Of a DNA stretch of 64,000 nucleotides, positions 8,245-17,165 are shown in pieces. The DNA is from Actinomycetota bacterium (GTDB lineage Bacteria > Actinomycetota > Actinomycetes > Streptosporangiales > Streptosporangiaceae), in NCBI GenBank assembly GCA_027313705.1, contig DAHVDE010000118.1:158979-222978 (forward strand). Direction: 5' to 3'. The notes beneath the pieces were generated by a model, which searched no databases, had not been told where the DNA came from, and worked only from the letters and a program-made list of their open reading frames with translations. How positions within the stretch are numbered: the stretch's first letter is position 1; every line of letters begins with the position of its first letter. A program made the translations under genes and the position numbers.

Positions 8245-9948
8245 CTAACGCCTCGCCCAGGCGAGCACCAGGTTCTCTAGTACGGCCAGGGGCACGGCGC
8301 CACTGCCAAGGACCACGCCGTGGAATGCCCTGATGTCGAAGCGACTGCCTAGCTCGGCTTCCGCGCAGGCGCGCAGGCGCTGGAGTTCGCGGCGGCCGAT
8401 CATGTAGGCGAGCGCCTGCCCTGGCCAGGCTATGTAACGGTCAATCTCGTTGATCACGTTGGCGCGGGTGGTCGCCGTGTTGGCCCACATGAAATCGATG
8501 GCTTGGGAGCGTGACCAGCCCAGGTGATGCATGCCCGTGTCCACTACCAGGCGGCAGGCGCGCAGCGCGTCGAATGACAGCATGCCAAGGCGCATCAGGT
8601 CAGAGGTGTAAAGACCCATCTCGTCGGCCAGGCGCTCGCAATACAGGCCCCAGCCTTCTACATAGGCGCAGACCTCGGCGTCCAGGTACCTGCGGTAGGC
8701 GGGCAGGTCAGTCAGGGTCTGGTTGGACGCGATCTGCAAGTGATGGCCTGGCGTGCTCTCGTGGAAGGCGAGGGCCTCGTATTCGTAGCGGAACCTGGAG
8801 GCTGGGTCGGCGGTGAGTACGCAGTGCGCTCCGGGACGCAGGCCGGCCGCGGCGGGCGGACGGTAGTAGGCCAGCGGGGCGTTGCCCGCCTCGACCGGAT
8901 CGATCTCCTCGACCACGCAGGAAGGGATGTCGTAATGCGGGAACCAGTCGTCGCGCGCGGCCTCGGCGCGTCCGAGCGCGTCTGTGACGACCGCCACAAT
9001 CTGCCCGGAAGTACTGAATCGAAGCGTCAGGTCCTCGCGCAGCCGCTGCACGATCGCCTCGAAATCAGAGAGTCCGAGCGTGGACGCGCCGAGTTCTGAC
9101 CATTCAGTCCGCAACTCCGCCAGCAGGTCCAGGCCGATCTGGTGAATCTCGTCTGGTGACAGCCAGGTGGTGGTGTGCCGCCTGACCGCCGCCAGGTACC
9201 CGTCGCTGCCGCCAGGCACGAACCTGATGCCGACCTGCTCGTCTGATCTGGCCACCGGCAACTGGTCGGACTCCAGGTAGGCAAGCAGCCGGGCGGCGGC
9301 CGGGCGTACCACCTCAGTCACCAGACGGGCGGCCTCGGCGCGGAACGCGCTCTCGTCGTCGAGACCAGACACCGGCACGGTCACCATCGTGTCCGCGGTG
9401 ACGTCCCTGGCCAGGTGGCCGGCGATCTGGTCGATGGCCTGCCTGACACCCACCTCAGTGGAAATCCGGCCATCGGCTCTGGCCTGCGCGTAGCGCTGCG
9501 CTGCTTCGTCGAAGTAGCCGCCAAGGTGACCGAGCCTGCTCAGGTAGGCACGGGCGGACTCCTGACCGGTGATCAATGCGGCCGGCACCGACAGGTACGC
9601 CATGGCCTGCGGCGACACGTAGCCTCCAGCCGAGACATTGGCCTCCCACAGGCTGTGCTCGAGGTCGGAACGCGCGCCCGAGGCCAGTTGGGTGAGCACG
9701 GCATGGTCAACGCGCCCCGCCTCGTCGAGCAGTTCAGGGTCGATTTCGGCGACGCGCTGCTCGATCGCCGCGAGTTCCCGCATTGTGCGAGCTGACCCGG
9801 CTCTGCTTGGGTCAGGCACCAGGGCGTCGAACCCGGCCACGCCCTTCTGGGTCGCGCTGAACGGGTCGGCTACGTGCAGGACCTCAAAAAACTCCGTGTC
9901 GAGCCCGCTAAGTGCGGCGGCAGCCTCTTCCTGGGTCAATGCTGGCAA
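8245..9948 (-). CDS. DUF885-family protein, metallopeptidase-like
   Basis: DUF885 proteins are helical zinc-hydrolase-like proteins of about 550-600 aa. The signature here is ALAFHESTPGHHLQIA, an HExxxGHH-type motif, followed by EGWGLYCERLADEMGLY. The family-like sequence begins at about LTQEEAAAALSGLDTEFF. The in-frame ORF extends to an ATG at 10200, but those extra 84 residues look unrelated. I prefer the TTG at 9948, preceded by GAAGAGGGGAAAG, which gives 567 aa, the usual family length. The true start is uncertain. It is probably cytoplasmic, and its function is a hydrolase at best guess. Confidence 0.85.
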   Translation of the reverse strand: MPALTQEEAAAALSGLDTEFFEVLHVADPFSATQKGVAGFDALVPDPSRAGSARTMRELAAIEQRVAEIDPELLDEAGRVDHAVLTQLASGARSDLEHSLWEANVSAGGYVSPQAMAYLSVPAALITGQESARAYLSRLGHLGGYFDEAAQRYAQARADGRISTEVGVRQAIDQIAGHLARDVTADTMVTVPVSGLDDESAFRAEAARLVTEVVRPAAARLLAYLESDQLPVARSDEQVGIRFVPGGSDGYLAAVRRHTTTWLSPDEIHQIGLDLLAELRTEWSELGASTLGLSDFEAIVQRLREDLTLRFSTSGQIVAVVTDALGRAEAARDDWFPHYDIPSCVVEEIDPVEAGNAPLAYYRPPAAAGLRPGAHCVLTADPASRFRYEYEALAFHESTPGHHLQIASNQTLTDLPAYRRYLDAEVCAYVEGWGLYCERLADEMGLYTSDLMRLGMLSFDALRACRLVVDTGMHHLGWSRSQAIDFMWANTATTRANVINEIDRYIAWPGQALAYMIGRRELQRLRACAEAELGSRFDIRAFHGVVLGSGAVPLAVLENLVLAWARR

Positions 9949-10200
9949 GACTTTCCCCTCTTCGGTCAGAAAGCACCGGCGGCCGGCTGCCTCCATAGGT
10001 GCCCCCTTCACCGGGTCGCCTGCGTCAGTCACCTTGAAGACGAGCTTACGGGAGAATCCGTTCGAGATAGTCCGCGATCTCGGGCTCACGGTGAGAACGT
10101 AGTAGCCATCACGGCCAGCCGAGAAGACCTGCTCCCAGGCCAGGTAGAAGTCCTTATTACCGAAGATGTCGCTGGCGACACCCACGGCGCGGACGTGCAT
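9949..10200 (-). other. In-frame N-terminal extension of the DUF885 ORF, possible remnant of a secreted protein
   Basis: This stretch is open in the DUF885 frame and is coding-like: high GC at third positions and no stop back to about 10251. It reads DIFGNKDFYLAWEQVFSAG and then FKVTDAGDPVKGAPMEAAGR. The DAGDPVKGA pattern is typical of Ig-like repeats in actinobacterial surface proteins, not of DUF885. It may be the surviving part of an older gene fused to the DUF885 gene, or a real extra domain. Confidence 0.3.
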
Positions 10201-10231
10201 GGCGAAGTCGGCGCTTACGTACAGTGTTGGG

Positions 10232-11329
10232 GTGAGGATTCCGGGACCAAGTCACGACACACGGCCATGGGCGGTGATCGCGGCGCTCGGCGTTCTCATT
10301 TCGGGTGCCGCCTTGTCCGGGTGCACAGGAACAGCCCAGGCTCGCCCCGGCCGGCCAGCCGCCGCCCGCGTTCACCCCAGACCTTCGCGAGCAAGCGGCC
10401 TGGGCGCCCGGTCTCATCTCACCGGATCACGAACGGCGCGGGCGAGCCGGCCCTGGCTGCCGGCCCCGTCGGCGCTGGTGCCATTTACCTTCCTCGGGCC
10501 ATCGGGCCAGGGAACCTGGCATCGCGCCGGGCGCCGGGTGCGCGGCCGGGTCGTGGTGTACGAGACCAGGCTGGTTCCGCCAGGCGGCAGCAAGCCGGCC
10601 GGGATCGCGTGGATGGACGCGAAGCTGCTAGCTGCCAGGCTCTACTCGGGTTCGGTCAGCCCGGGCGGCGGACCTTACCGGTACACGGCGCCCATCGAGC
10701 CCGCCCAGGCGGCTACCGTCGTCGCGGCGTTCAACGGCGGCTTCAAGATGAGAGATGCCCGCGGCGGCTACTACACCGAACATCGCGTCATCAAACCGCT
10801 CAGGACCGGCGCCGCGTCCCTGGTGATCTACGCCAACGGCAGCGTCAACATCGGCGCCTGGGGCAGCGATGTCTCGATGACGCCTGCGGTCGTCGGCGTA
10901 CGCCAGAACCTGGTGCCACTGGTGGCCGGCGGGCAGCCGACTGCCGCAGCCAGGGGAAACTGGCATGCCTGGGGTGCGACCTGCGGAGCCCATTCGTGCG
11001 CAAACTCGGTGCCTGGCATCGAGCATCAGTGGCGCTCAGGGCTTGGCATCACAGCGGACGGCGCCCTGGTATACGTCACTGGCCCTGCTCTTGACCCGCT
11101 GCAGCTCGCCAGGCTCCTGGCCAGGGCTGGAGCGATCCGCGCCATGCAACTGGACATCAACCCTTACTGGCCCGTCTTCGTCACCTACGATCCCGCGACC
11201 TTCGCCGGCCTTGCCGCTCCGTCGAACGGGCGCCGGTTGCTGCCCGGCACGATTCAAGGTCCTGCGACGTTCTTCACGCCGTCCTGGGGTCGCGACTTCA
11301 TCACGATGTCGGCCCGCCGGGCGGGTTGA
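10232..11329 (+). CDS. Phosphodiester glycosidase family (DUF2233-like) lipoprotein
   Basis: With the GTG at 10232 the product is 365 aa and begins with a lipoprotein signal (WAVIAALGVLISGAALSGC). The mature region carries the hallmark of the NAGPA/phosphodiester glycosidase domain: AAFNGGFKMRD near residue 170, then SLVIYANGSVNIGAWGSD and, later, IRAMQLDINPYWPVF. The family cleaves sugar phosphodiesters, and several members act on cell-wall or capsule polymers. The protein is predicted to sit on the outer face of the membrane. The start codon is uncertain; a GTG at 10274 would leave a shorter signal peptide. The gene is divergent from DUF885. Confidence 0.78.
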   Translation: MRIPGPSHDTRPWAVIAALGVLISGAALSGCTGTAQARPGRPAAARVHPRPSRASGLGARSHLTGSRTARASRPWLPAPSALVPFTFLGPSGQGTWHRAGRRVRGRVVVYETRLVPPGGSKPAGIAWMDAKLLAARLYSGSVSPGGGPYRYTAPIEPAQAATVVAAFNGGFKMRDARGGYYTEHRVIKPLRTGAASLVIYANGSVNIGAWGSDVSMTPAVVGVRQNLVPLVAGGQPTAAARGNWHAWGATCGAHSCANSVPGIEHQWRSGLGITADGALVYVTGPALDPLQLARLLARAGAIRAMQLDINPYWPVFVTYDPATFAGLAAPSNGRRLLPGTIQGPATFFTPSWGRDFITMSARRAG

Positions 11330-11409
11330 CCTGGACGGAATAATTCCGTTTCGGCCGCTTGCCTTGGCTGCGAAGATGGCCCGATGGACGTTGCCGGCAG
11401 CAGAACCTG

Positions 11410-12696
11410 ATGAGCAGGCTGGGCGAATCGCTGGCACCTGCCCGTCTCGGCCGCGGCTTCCGCTGGCTGCTTGCCTCCTCCTGGATTACCTACCTGGGCG
11501 ACGGCATCACGCTGGCCGCAGGACCTTTGCTGGTCGCATCGCAGACTCAGAACCCACTCGCCGTGGCGATGGCGGCGCTGCTGCAGCGGCTGCCATGGCT
11601 CTTGTTCGGGCTGTACGCCGGGGTCCTCGCTGACCGGGTGAGCAGGCGTGCCATCGTCATCGGCACGGGGCTGGTGCGGGTGGGCGTCCTGGCCCTGCTG
11701 ATCGCATCGATCCTCACCCACCGGGTCGACGTCGCGGTGGTGCTTGCGGCGCTCTTCTTGTTCGGGGTCAACGAGACCTTCGCCGAGACGGCGACCGCCA
11801 CCTTGCTGCCCATGCTGGTGGACAAAAGCGACCTCGGTACCGCGAACTCGCGCACGCTGGCCGGCATGATCATGGGCAGCCAGATGGCGGGCCCGCCGAT
11901 CGGAGCGGCGCTGTTCGCCGCGGGGATGGCACTGCCGTTCGTCAGTGAAATGGTATGCGTACTCGCCGGGGTGCTGCTGCTCGCCAAGGTAGGACTGCCA
12001 GCCAGGACCAGGCGGGAGCAGTCGAGCCGGGTGCGGGAGGAGATCCGCGAGGGCTGGCACTGGCTCTGGGGTCACAGCGCCGTCCGGACCCTGGCCATCA
12101 CCATCTTCACCTTCAACATCACCTTCGGTGCAGCCTGGTCCGTCCTCGTCCTGTATGCGCGGGAGCGACTCGGCACTGGTGCGGTCGGCTTCGGGCTGAT
12201 CACGACCGCCATGGCCATCGGCGGCCTAGCGGGCACGGTGTCCTATGGCTGGCTCGAACGGCATGTGCCGCTTGGCGTGATCATGCGGGGCGGGCTCATC
12301 ATCGAGACCTTGACCCATCTCGCGCTGGCGCTGACCCGCTGGATGTGGCTAGCCTTGATCATCTTCACCATCTTCGGCGCGCACGCGCTCATCTGGGGCA
12401 CCACCTCGACCAGCGTGCGGCAACGGGCCGTGCCAGAGGAGTTCCAGGGCCGCGTCGCCAGCGTGTACCTCACCGGTGTGGTCGGCGGCATCGTGATCGG
12501 CTCGGCGGTGGGCGGAACGGTCGCATCCGTCTGGGGCATCACCGCGCCGTTCTGGTTCGGTTTCGCCGGCTCGGCGATCATCCTCGCCTTCATCTGGCGC
12601 TCACTGCTGCAGATAGCCCACGCCGACGAAGGCCACCGCGCCGACGCTCCCGCCGGCCAGGCCCCGGCCAGGCAGGCGGTCCAGGCCGACCGCTAA
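11410..12696 (+). CDS. MFS transporter, EntS/MFS_3-like
   Basis: The 428-aa membrane protein starts at the ATG at 11410. The listed 11359 is upstream sequence with no ribosome site. Twelve hydrophobic segments can be counted, and the motif A-type loop after helix 2 reads GVLADRVSRRAIVIG. The N-terminal pattern (RLGRGFRWLLASSWITYLGDGI) and overall length fit MFS_3 exporters, which include siderophore and macrolide pumps. It stands alone and is closed by a strong hairpin just after the stop. The substrate is unknown. Confidence 0.88.
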   Translation: MSRLGESLAPARLGRGFRWLLASSWITYLGDGITLAAGPLLVASQTQNPLAVAMAALLQRLPWLLFGLYAGVLADRVSRRAIVIGTGLVRVGVLALLIASILTHRVDVAVVLAALFLFGVNETFAETATATLLPMLVDKSDLGTANSRTLAGMIMGSQMAGPPIGAALFAAGMALPFVSEMVCVLAGVLLLAKVGLPARTRREQSSRVREEIREGWHWLWGHSAVRTLAITIFTFNITFGAAWSVLVLYARERLGTGAVGFGLITTAMAIGGLAGTVSYGWLERHVPLGVIMRGGLIIETLTHLALALTRWMWLALIIFTIFGAHALIWGTTSTSVRQRAVPEEFQGRVASVYLTGVVGGIVIGSAVGGTVASVWGITAPFWFGFAGSAIILAFIWRSLLQIAHADEGHRADAPAGQAPARQAVQADR

Positions 12697-12702
12697 CCGC
12701 CG

Positions 12703-12733
12703 CCGCACTGCCCGCGTCAGCCGGGCAGTGCGG
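12703..12733 (+). terminator. Perfect 12-bp stem hairpin after the MFS gene
   Basis: CCGCACTGCCCG, a 7-nt loop, then CGGGCAGTGCGG, beginning 7 nt after the MFS stop codon. There is no U-tract, which is common for actinobacterial terminators. Confidence 0.7.
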
Positions 12734-12955
12734 CCGGGTACCCAGGGCAGCATCAAGTTCCGTCCGCGTCGTTCTCGCCAGTAACCCGGCTGTCTCAGCC
12801 TGGCTTGGATGCCACGACCAGGAACCGGTGCCCGATGGCAATAACGGGCCAGGCGCTAACATCTTCATGCAGCGCACGTATGCCGAGCGGCAGCAGGCGC
12901 CTTCCAGCCACCGGCACTGGCCCGACCTGGCAGTGCTCCTTCAAGCCGCCGTACC

Positions 12956-13483
12956 GTGGATGACGTGATCAGCGACGGTGACGCGCAGGCAAGTGCCACG
13001 CCCGAGTACCCGCCGCTGCCAGCGGTTCCGGCGTCCGCAGGCGCTCTCATCTTCGATCGATCGGGACGGCTTCTCATCCTGAAGCCGACGTATAAGTCCG
13101 GCTGGACGATCCCGGGCGGCGTCATGGAAGCAGACGGCGAGACACCCTGGCAGGCGTGCAGACGCGAAGTCCGCGAAGAGTGCGGGATCGAACTGCACCG
13201 GGGACGACTCGCGTGCGTGGACTTCCGTCGTCCCCGGCCAGCGAGCCCTGGCGGCATCCGGTTCCTGTTCGACTGCGGAACCCTCGACGACGGCAGCCTG
13301 GCCGCGATCACCTTGCAGGCCGAGGAGATTTCCGAGCACCGACTGGCGAAGCTGCCCGAGGCCCTCGCGCTGCTCCGCCGCCCGATACGACGGCGAGTCC
13401 GGGCGGCGACCGCAGGCCGGGCACTGATCTATCTCGAAGACGGGCATAAGGTCCCCGCCATCAGCAAACTACGCCGTAAGTAA
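12956..13483 (+). CDS. NUDIX hydrolase
   Basis: The 175-aa protein contains the NUDIX box in the form GGVMEADGETPWQACRREVREECGI. The REVREECG helix with its metal-binding glutamates is intact, but there is one extra residue between the GG and the first conserved Glu, compared with the MutT consensus. NUDIX enzymes cleave nucleoside diphosphates linked to another moiety. No substrate-specific motif is evident. The last 25 residues are basic (KLRRK). It is monocistronic, followed by a 7-bp stem hairpin (ATTCCCT/AGGGAAT) at 13548-13570. Confidence 0.88.
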   Translation: MDDVISDGDAQASATPEYPPLPAVPASAGALIFDRSGRLLILKPTYKSGWTIPGGVMEADGETPWQACRREVREECGIELHRGRLACVDFRRPRPASPGGIRFLFDCGTLDDGSLAAITLQAEEISEHRLAKLPEALALLRRPIRRRVRAATAGRALIYLEDGHKVPAISKLRRK

Positions 13484-13789
13484 ACGCCGGGACATCTCAG
13501 ATCCGCCGGCAACCTACCGGGAGCCCCATCGCGACGGCTTGTTGGCTATTCCCTGAGGCTCAGAGGGAATGCTCCGGCCAGACGTCCACGTTACCCGCCA
13601 GGGCCTGGTCATCGCGGGCAAGGAATGGAAGGTTCGCGTCCTGGACGGGTGTTACGTTGACTCGGCCGTCTGTCCCGGCAACCTTCCCCGTACTGGTGTG
13701 GAACCATTATGCGGGTCGGGCGATGAAGGCCAGGAAGCATGAGCGAGCTGCGCGCCTGAGTCGCGGAGCTGGCGAGGAAGGGGCAAATC
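13484..13789. other. Intergenic region between NUDIX and NYN genes
   Basis: No credible gene is seen. The region holds a hairpin at 13548-13570 (ATTCCCT, 9-nt loop, AGGGAAT), a probable terminator of the NUDIX gene, and presumably the promoter of the following gene. I could not identify a confident -35/-10 pair. Confidence 0.5.
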
Positions 13790-14572
13790 GTGAGCGAGAA
13801 CGCGGCCAGGCTCGCCGTTCTGATCGACGCTGACAACGCGCAGCCGGCGATCGTCGATGATCTGCTCGCCGAGGTGACCAGGTATGGCACCGCCCACGTC
13901 AAGCGCGCGTATGGCGACTGGACAGGCACGAGCCTTAAGGGGTGGAAGGACCGGCTGCTTGCCCAGTCCATCCAGCCGGTGCAGCAGTTCGCTTACACCA
14001 CGGGCAAGAACGCTACGGACTCGGCCATGGTGATCGACGCCATGGACTTGCTCTACTCGGGCCGGTTCGACGGGTTCTGCCTGGTCTCCAGCGACAGCGA
14101 CTTCACCAGGCTGGCCGCCAGGCTGCGCGAATCTGGCCTGACCGTGTACGGATTCGGCGAGCGGAAGACGCCCAAGGCGTTCGTGGCGGCCTGCGACAAG
14201 TTCATCTACATCGAGAACCTGCGCAGGGAAGCTGCCAGCGCCGGATCGGCAGGTGCCGCGCCTGTGGCAGCGCCGCGCCTGTCCGCCGCGCAGCTCAAGG
14301 GCGACACCGCGCTGGTGAACCAGCTGCGCGAAGCCGTGGAAGCGGCCACCGACGACGACGCATGGGCCGCACTCGGCTACGTCGGGACACTGATCACCAA
14401 GCAGCAGCCGGACTTCGACTCACGCAGCTACGGTTACGCCAAGCTCAGTGACCTGATGGCGGCGACCGCCTTGTTCGAGATTGAGCGCCGCAGCACAGGC
14501 GACGGCAGGCCCGGCGTCGTCTACGTGCGCGACAAGCGGCGACACCCGACGGCAAGGAAACCCGCATCTTGA
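13790..14572 (+). CDS. NYN-domain (PIN-like) protein with OST-HTH/LOTUS domain
   Basis: The GTG start at 13790 follows GAGGAAGGGG. Residues 1-145 form a NYN/LabA-type PIN-like nuclease domain with the expected acidic residues in LIDADNAQ, NATDSAMVIDAMDLL and VSSDSDFTRLA. Residues about 180-250 form a LOTUS (OST-HTH) domain (LREAVEAATDDDAWAALGYVG, then YGYAKLSDLMAAT), which in other proteins binds RNA. The combination suggests an RNA-processing or RNA-decay enzyme acting in the cytoplasm. The protein is 260 aa, a usual length for bacterial DUF88 proteins. Confidence 0.88.
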   Translation: MSENAARLAVLIDADNAQPAIVDDLLAEVTRYGTAHVKRAYGDWTGTSLKGWKDRLLAQSIQPVQQFAYTTGKNATDSAMVIDAMDLLYSGRFDGFCLVSSDSDFTRLAARLRESGLTVYGFGERKTPKAFVAACDKFIYIENLRREAASAGSAGAAPVAAPRLSAAQLKGDTALVNQLREAVEAATDDDAWAALGYVGTLITKQQPDFDSRSYGYAKLSDLMAATALFEIERRSTGDGRPGVVYVRDKRRHPTARKPAS

Positions 14573-14601
14573 CGCCAGCCAAAGCATGGGAAACTGTTTC
14601 A

Positions 14602-16449
14602 ATGCCTACCGATATCCCCCAGATCCTCGATATTCGCCTCTATCAGGCATTTGACCTGGACGCCGGGGGTCGGGTGCTGGCCGGCGACGACGACACCGGC
14701 TCCAGCCAGCTCATCGAGATCGGGCCGGACGGCACGAGCACGCCGCTGACCGCGCTGCCAGGAGCGTGCGCGGGCCGGTACGTACCTGGCGAGCGTTCCG
14801 TGATCGTCTCTCATGATGAAGGCGGAAACGAGCGGCAGCAGCTTTCTATCCTCAGGCTGCCGCTGCCCCATGGCAGGCCAGCAACCCTGGAAGACCTCGA
14901 GCCGCTCGTCCGCGACCCGCGTTACATTCACCGGCTCGCCGATGCGCGAGCAGACCAGATCTGCTATGTCACGAACCGGCGCAACGGCGTGGCCTTCGAC
15001 CCGGTCATACGCAGGCTCGACGACGGATCTGAGCGAGTGCTCGTGCTCGCGGACGCGATGTTCGACGAGGCAGCCATCTCCCCTGACGGCAGGTGGCTAG
15101 CCATGACCGTCGTATCAGCGGTCACTGCGGCTTCTGCCCATGTCGTCCTGGTCGACCTGACCGACCCGGCTGGCCAGGAGCGGATGGCGGAGGTCACTCC
15201 CGCCGATGCGGCGGCGCTCAATAGCGCGCTGGCCTGGGCACCCGACAGTTCCGCCTTGTATTTCAGCTCGAACCTGGAAAGAGAATTCACCGGCATAGCG
15301 CGGTACGAGCTCGCGGGCGCCACCTTGACCTGGCTGGTGACGGCCGACGATGCGGACCTGACTGGCTGGCTGTCACCCGATGGCAAGGTCATCCTGGTAG
15401 AGCGCAACCACTCCGGTGCCTCCCTGCTCGCACTGCATGATGCGCCGACCGGGGCGAGGCTGGCCGATCTGCCGATTCCGGCCGGCGGCAGCGTGACTGA
15501 CCACCGGCCGCCGCCGCGCTGGGCACCAGATTCGGCCACCGTGGTCATGACTTTCACCAGCTCCGAACTTCCCGGCGACGTGCTGCTCGCTGACCGGGCT
15601 AATCAAAGTGCCCGCCCGCTCACCGACTCCGCGCGGCGCCTGGGCGGCATCAGGCCGGCCGTACCAGAAATGCACCAGGTGCCCGCCCCGGACGGCAGTC
15701 ACGTGCCCTGCATGGTCTACCGAAGCGCCGGTGCCGACGGCCGGACCGACCCGCTCGCCGGATCGGCCGTCGTAGTCGTGCACGGCGGCCCTGAAGCGCA
15801 AGCCAAGCCGGGATTCAGCACCTACGTACAGGTGCTGGCCGCAGCCGGCCATGCTGTACTCGTGCCGAACGTGCGAGGCTCGACCGGATTTGGCAAGCGC
15901 TGGTATACCGCCGACGACGGGCACCGGCGGCTTGACTCGGTAGCCGACCTCGCCGCCCTGCACGCCTACCTGCCAGCACTCGGCCTCAACCAGGCCATGG
16001 CCGCATTGTGGGGCGGCTCTTACGGCGGCTACATGGTGCTCGCCGGACTCGCGTTCCAGCCCGAGCTATGGGCGGCAGGCGTCGACATCGTCGGCATTGC
16101 TTCTCTCGTCACCTTCCTGGAAAAAACCTCGGCTTATCGCCGCGCCTACCGGGAGCGCGAATATGGCACGCTCGCCCGCGATCGCGACTTCCTGCATTCG
16201 GTCTCTCCGCTGACCAGGGTCGAAGACATCCGCGCGCCGCTGTTCATCATCCATGGCGCCAACGACCCGCGCGTGCCGCTGAGCGAGGCTGAGCAGATCC
16301 ACGCCGCCATGACCAGTCGCGGCCGCGAATGCCACCTGCTCGTCTACGGTGACGAAGGCCACGGCCTCGCCAAACGCGCGAACCGAGCCGATGCCGTGCC
16401 GCAGGCCGTAGCCTTCCTCGCCAGGCACCTGGCCGTCCAGAAGGGCTGA
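14602..16449 (+). CDS. S9-family (prolyl oligopeptidase-type) peptidase
   Basis: The ATG at 14602 gives 615 aa. A TTG at 14569 overlapping the NYN stop is an alternative. The first 360 residues are a beta-propeller with repeated strand motifs such as FDEAAISPDGRWLAMTVV. The rest is an alpha/beta hydrolase with the nucleophile in WGGSYGGYM, the acid in HGANDPRVPL and the histidine in GDEGHGLAK. No signal peptide is seen, so the enzyme should be cytosolic, releasing dipeptides or acyl-amino acids from short peptides. It ends the plus-strand run of genes before the IS30 remnant. Confidence 0.92.
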   Translation: MPTDIPQILDIRLYQAFDLDAGGRVLAGDDDTGSSQLIEIGPDGTSTPLTALPGACAGRYVPGERSVIVSHDEGGNERQQLSILRLPLPHGRPATLEDLEPLVRDPRYIHRLADARADQICYVTNRRNGVAFDPVIRRLDDGSERVLVLADAMFDEAAISPDGRWLAMTVVSAVTAASAHVVLVDLTDPAGQERMAEVTPADAAALNSALAWAPDSSALYFSSNLEREFTGIARYELAGATLTWLVTADDADLTGWLSPDGKVILVERNHSGASLLALHDAPTGARLADLPIPAGGSVTDHRPPPRWAPDSATVVMTFTSSELPGDVLLADRANQSARPLTDSARRLGGIRPAVPEMHQVPAPDGSHVPCMVYRSAGADGRTDPLAGSAVVVVHGGPEAQAKPGFSTYVQVLAAAGHAVLVPNVRGSTGFGKRWYTADDGHRRLDSVADLAALHAYLPALGLNQAMAALWGGSYGGYMVLAGLAFQPELWAAGVDIVGIASLVTFLEKTSAYRRAYREREYGTLARDRDFLHSVSPLTRVEDIRAPLFIIHGANDPRVPLSEAEQIHAAMTSRGRECHLLVYGDEGHGLAKRANRADAVPQAVAFLARHLAVQKG

Positions 16450-16659
16450 CAGAGCTGACCGGCCCGCCGCTCACCAGCGATTCACCCGGATCACACCTGG
16501 CGGTTCCAATCGGTCATAGCGCCGCGGTTGCTTCTAGCATTTCTGCGTGAACCCGCAGGCGCGATGGGGCGGGCAAGCTCCTGATCAGGCCAGCAGCGTG
16601 CGGGCCAGGCCGGTGCCGACAGCTCAGGGGACAGGTCAAACGAATCCCGGTCCTCACGG

Positions 16660-17040
16660 TGAATCCGGCGTGGCGGGCCATTTCCTTGCCGGTAAAGCGA
16701 CTCGCAGATAGTCTCAGGGCCGCATCTCGGCGTCGTCGGGATAATCCATTTCAATCTTCTTCCTGATCTGCTCAGGCGACCATTTATCCTTCAGCCCTTC
16801 GTTGACCGCGTCGTGCAGCCGCCGGCAGGTTCCCGGGTTACGCGGCTTCGGCCTTGCCCGCAATGTCACCACGCGGTCCTGCGCCGCCGCGGCAGGGCAG
16901 CTGTCTCGCCCGCCACTATCTTTTATCTCCCGAGGAACACGGAAATGAGGCCGACGGATCTTGGCGCCTATCTCTCATGCCGAAAGACGCTGCGCCAGGC
17001 CATTGATGAATTCCTCGCCTTGTTTGTTGTGGCGCTAGAA
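16660..17040 (-). mobile_element. Degraded IS30-family transposase remnant
   Basis: On the minus strand the frame from about 17016 reads EEFINGLAQRLSA, then a stop at 16977-16975, then EIGAKIRRPHFRVPREI ... AAAAQDRVVTLRARPKPR ... NEGLKDKWSPEQIRKKIEMD. It ends at a TGA at 16716-16714. Homology then continues in another frame as PETICESLYRQGNG. These match the N-terminal HTH, the RARRPKP linker and the WSPEQI ... YPDD.EMR.SHETIYQSL motifs of IS30 transposases. The catalytic DDE core is absent, so it is a dead fragment with an internal stop and a frameshift. No terminal inverted repeats were recognised. The plus-strand ORF 16813-17070 is its shadow. Confidence 0.8.
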
Positions 17041-17093
17041 TATCAGATCGATGTCGCTATCATTTTTTGAGACCGCCCCGGGAATTTGCCGCC

Positions 17094-17122
17094 TTGACAT
17101 GTGGGAATATTGTCCGTAACAT
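17094..17122 (+). promoter_or_regulatory. Near-consensus sigma70-type promoter of the cluster
   Basis: TTGACA at 17094-17099, a 17-nt spacer and TAACAT at 17117-17122, about 44 nt upstream of the ATG at 17166. The surrounding 100 nt are clearly richer in A and T than the rest of the window. No good Shine-Dalgarno sequence precedes the ATG. Confidence 0.65.
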
Positions 17123-17165
17123 CAGAAACTGGGTGATTCGGCCGCATCGGATTGCTTGCTCATAG

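Noticed and set aside
16813-17070. 85-aa plus-strand ORF between the S9 peptidase and the cluster
   Set aside because: It is the shadow of the IS30 remnant on the other strand, which has recognisable transposase motifs.
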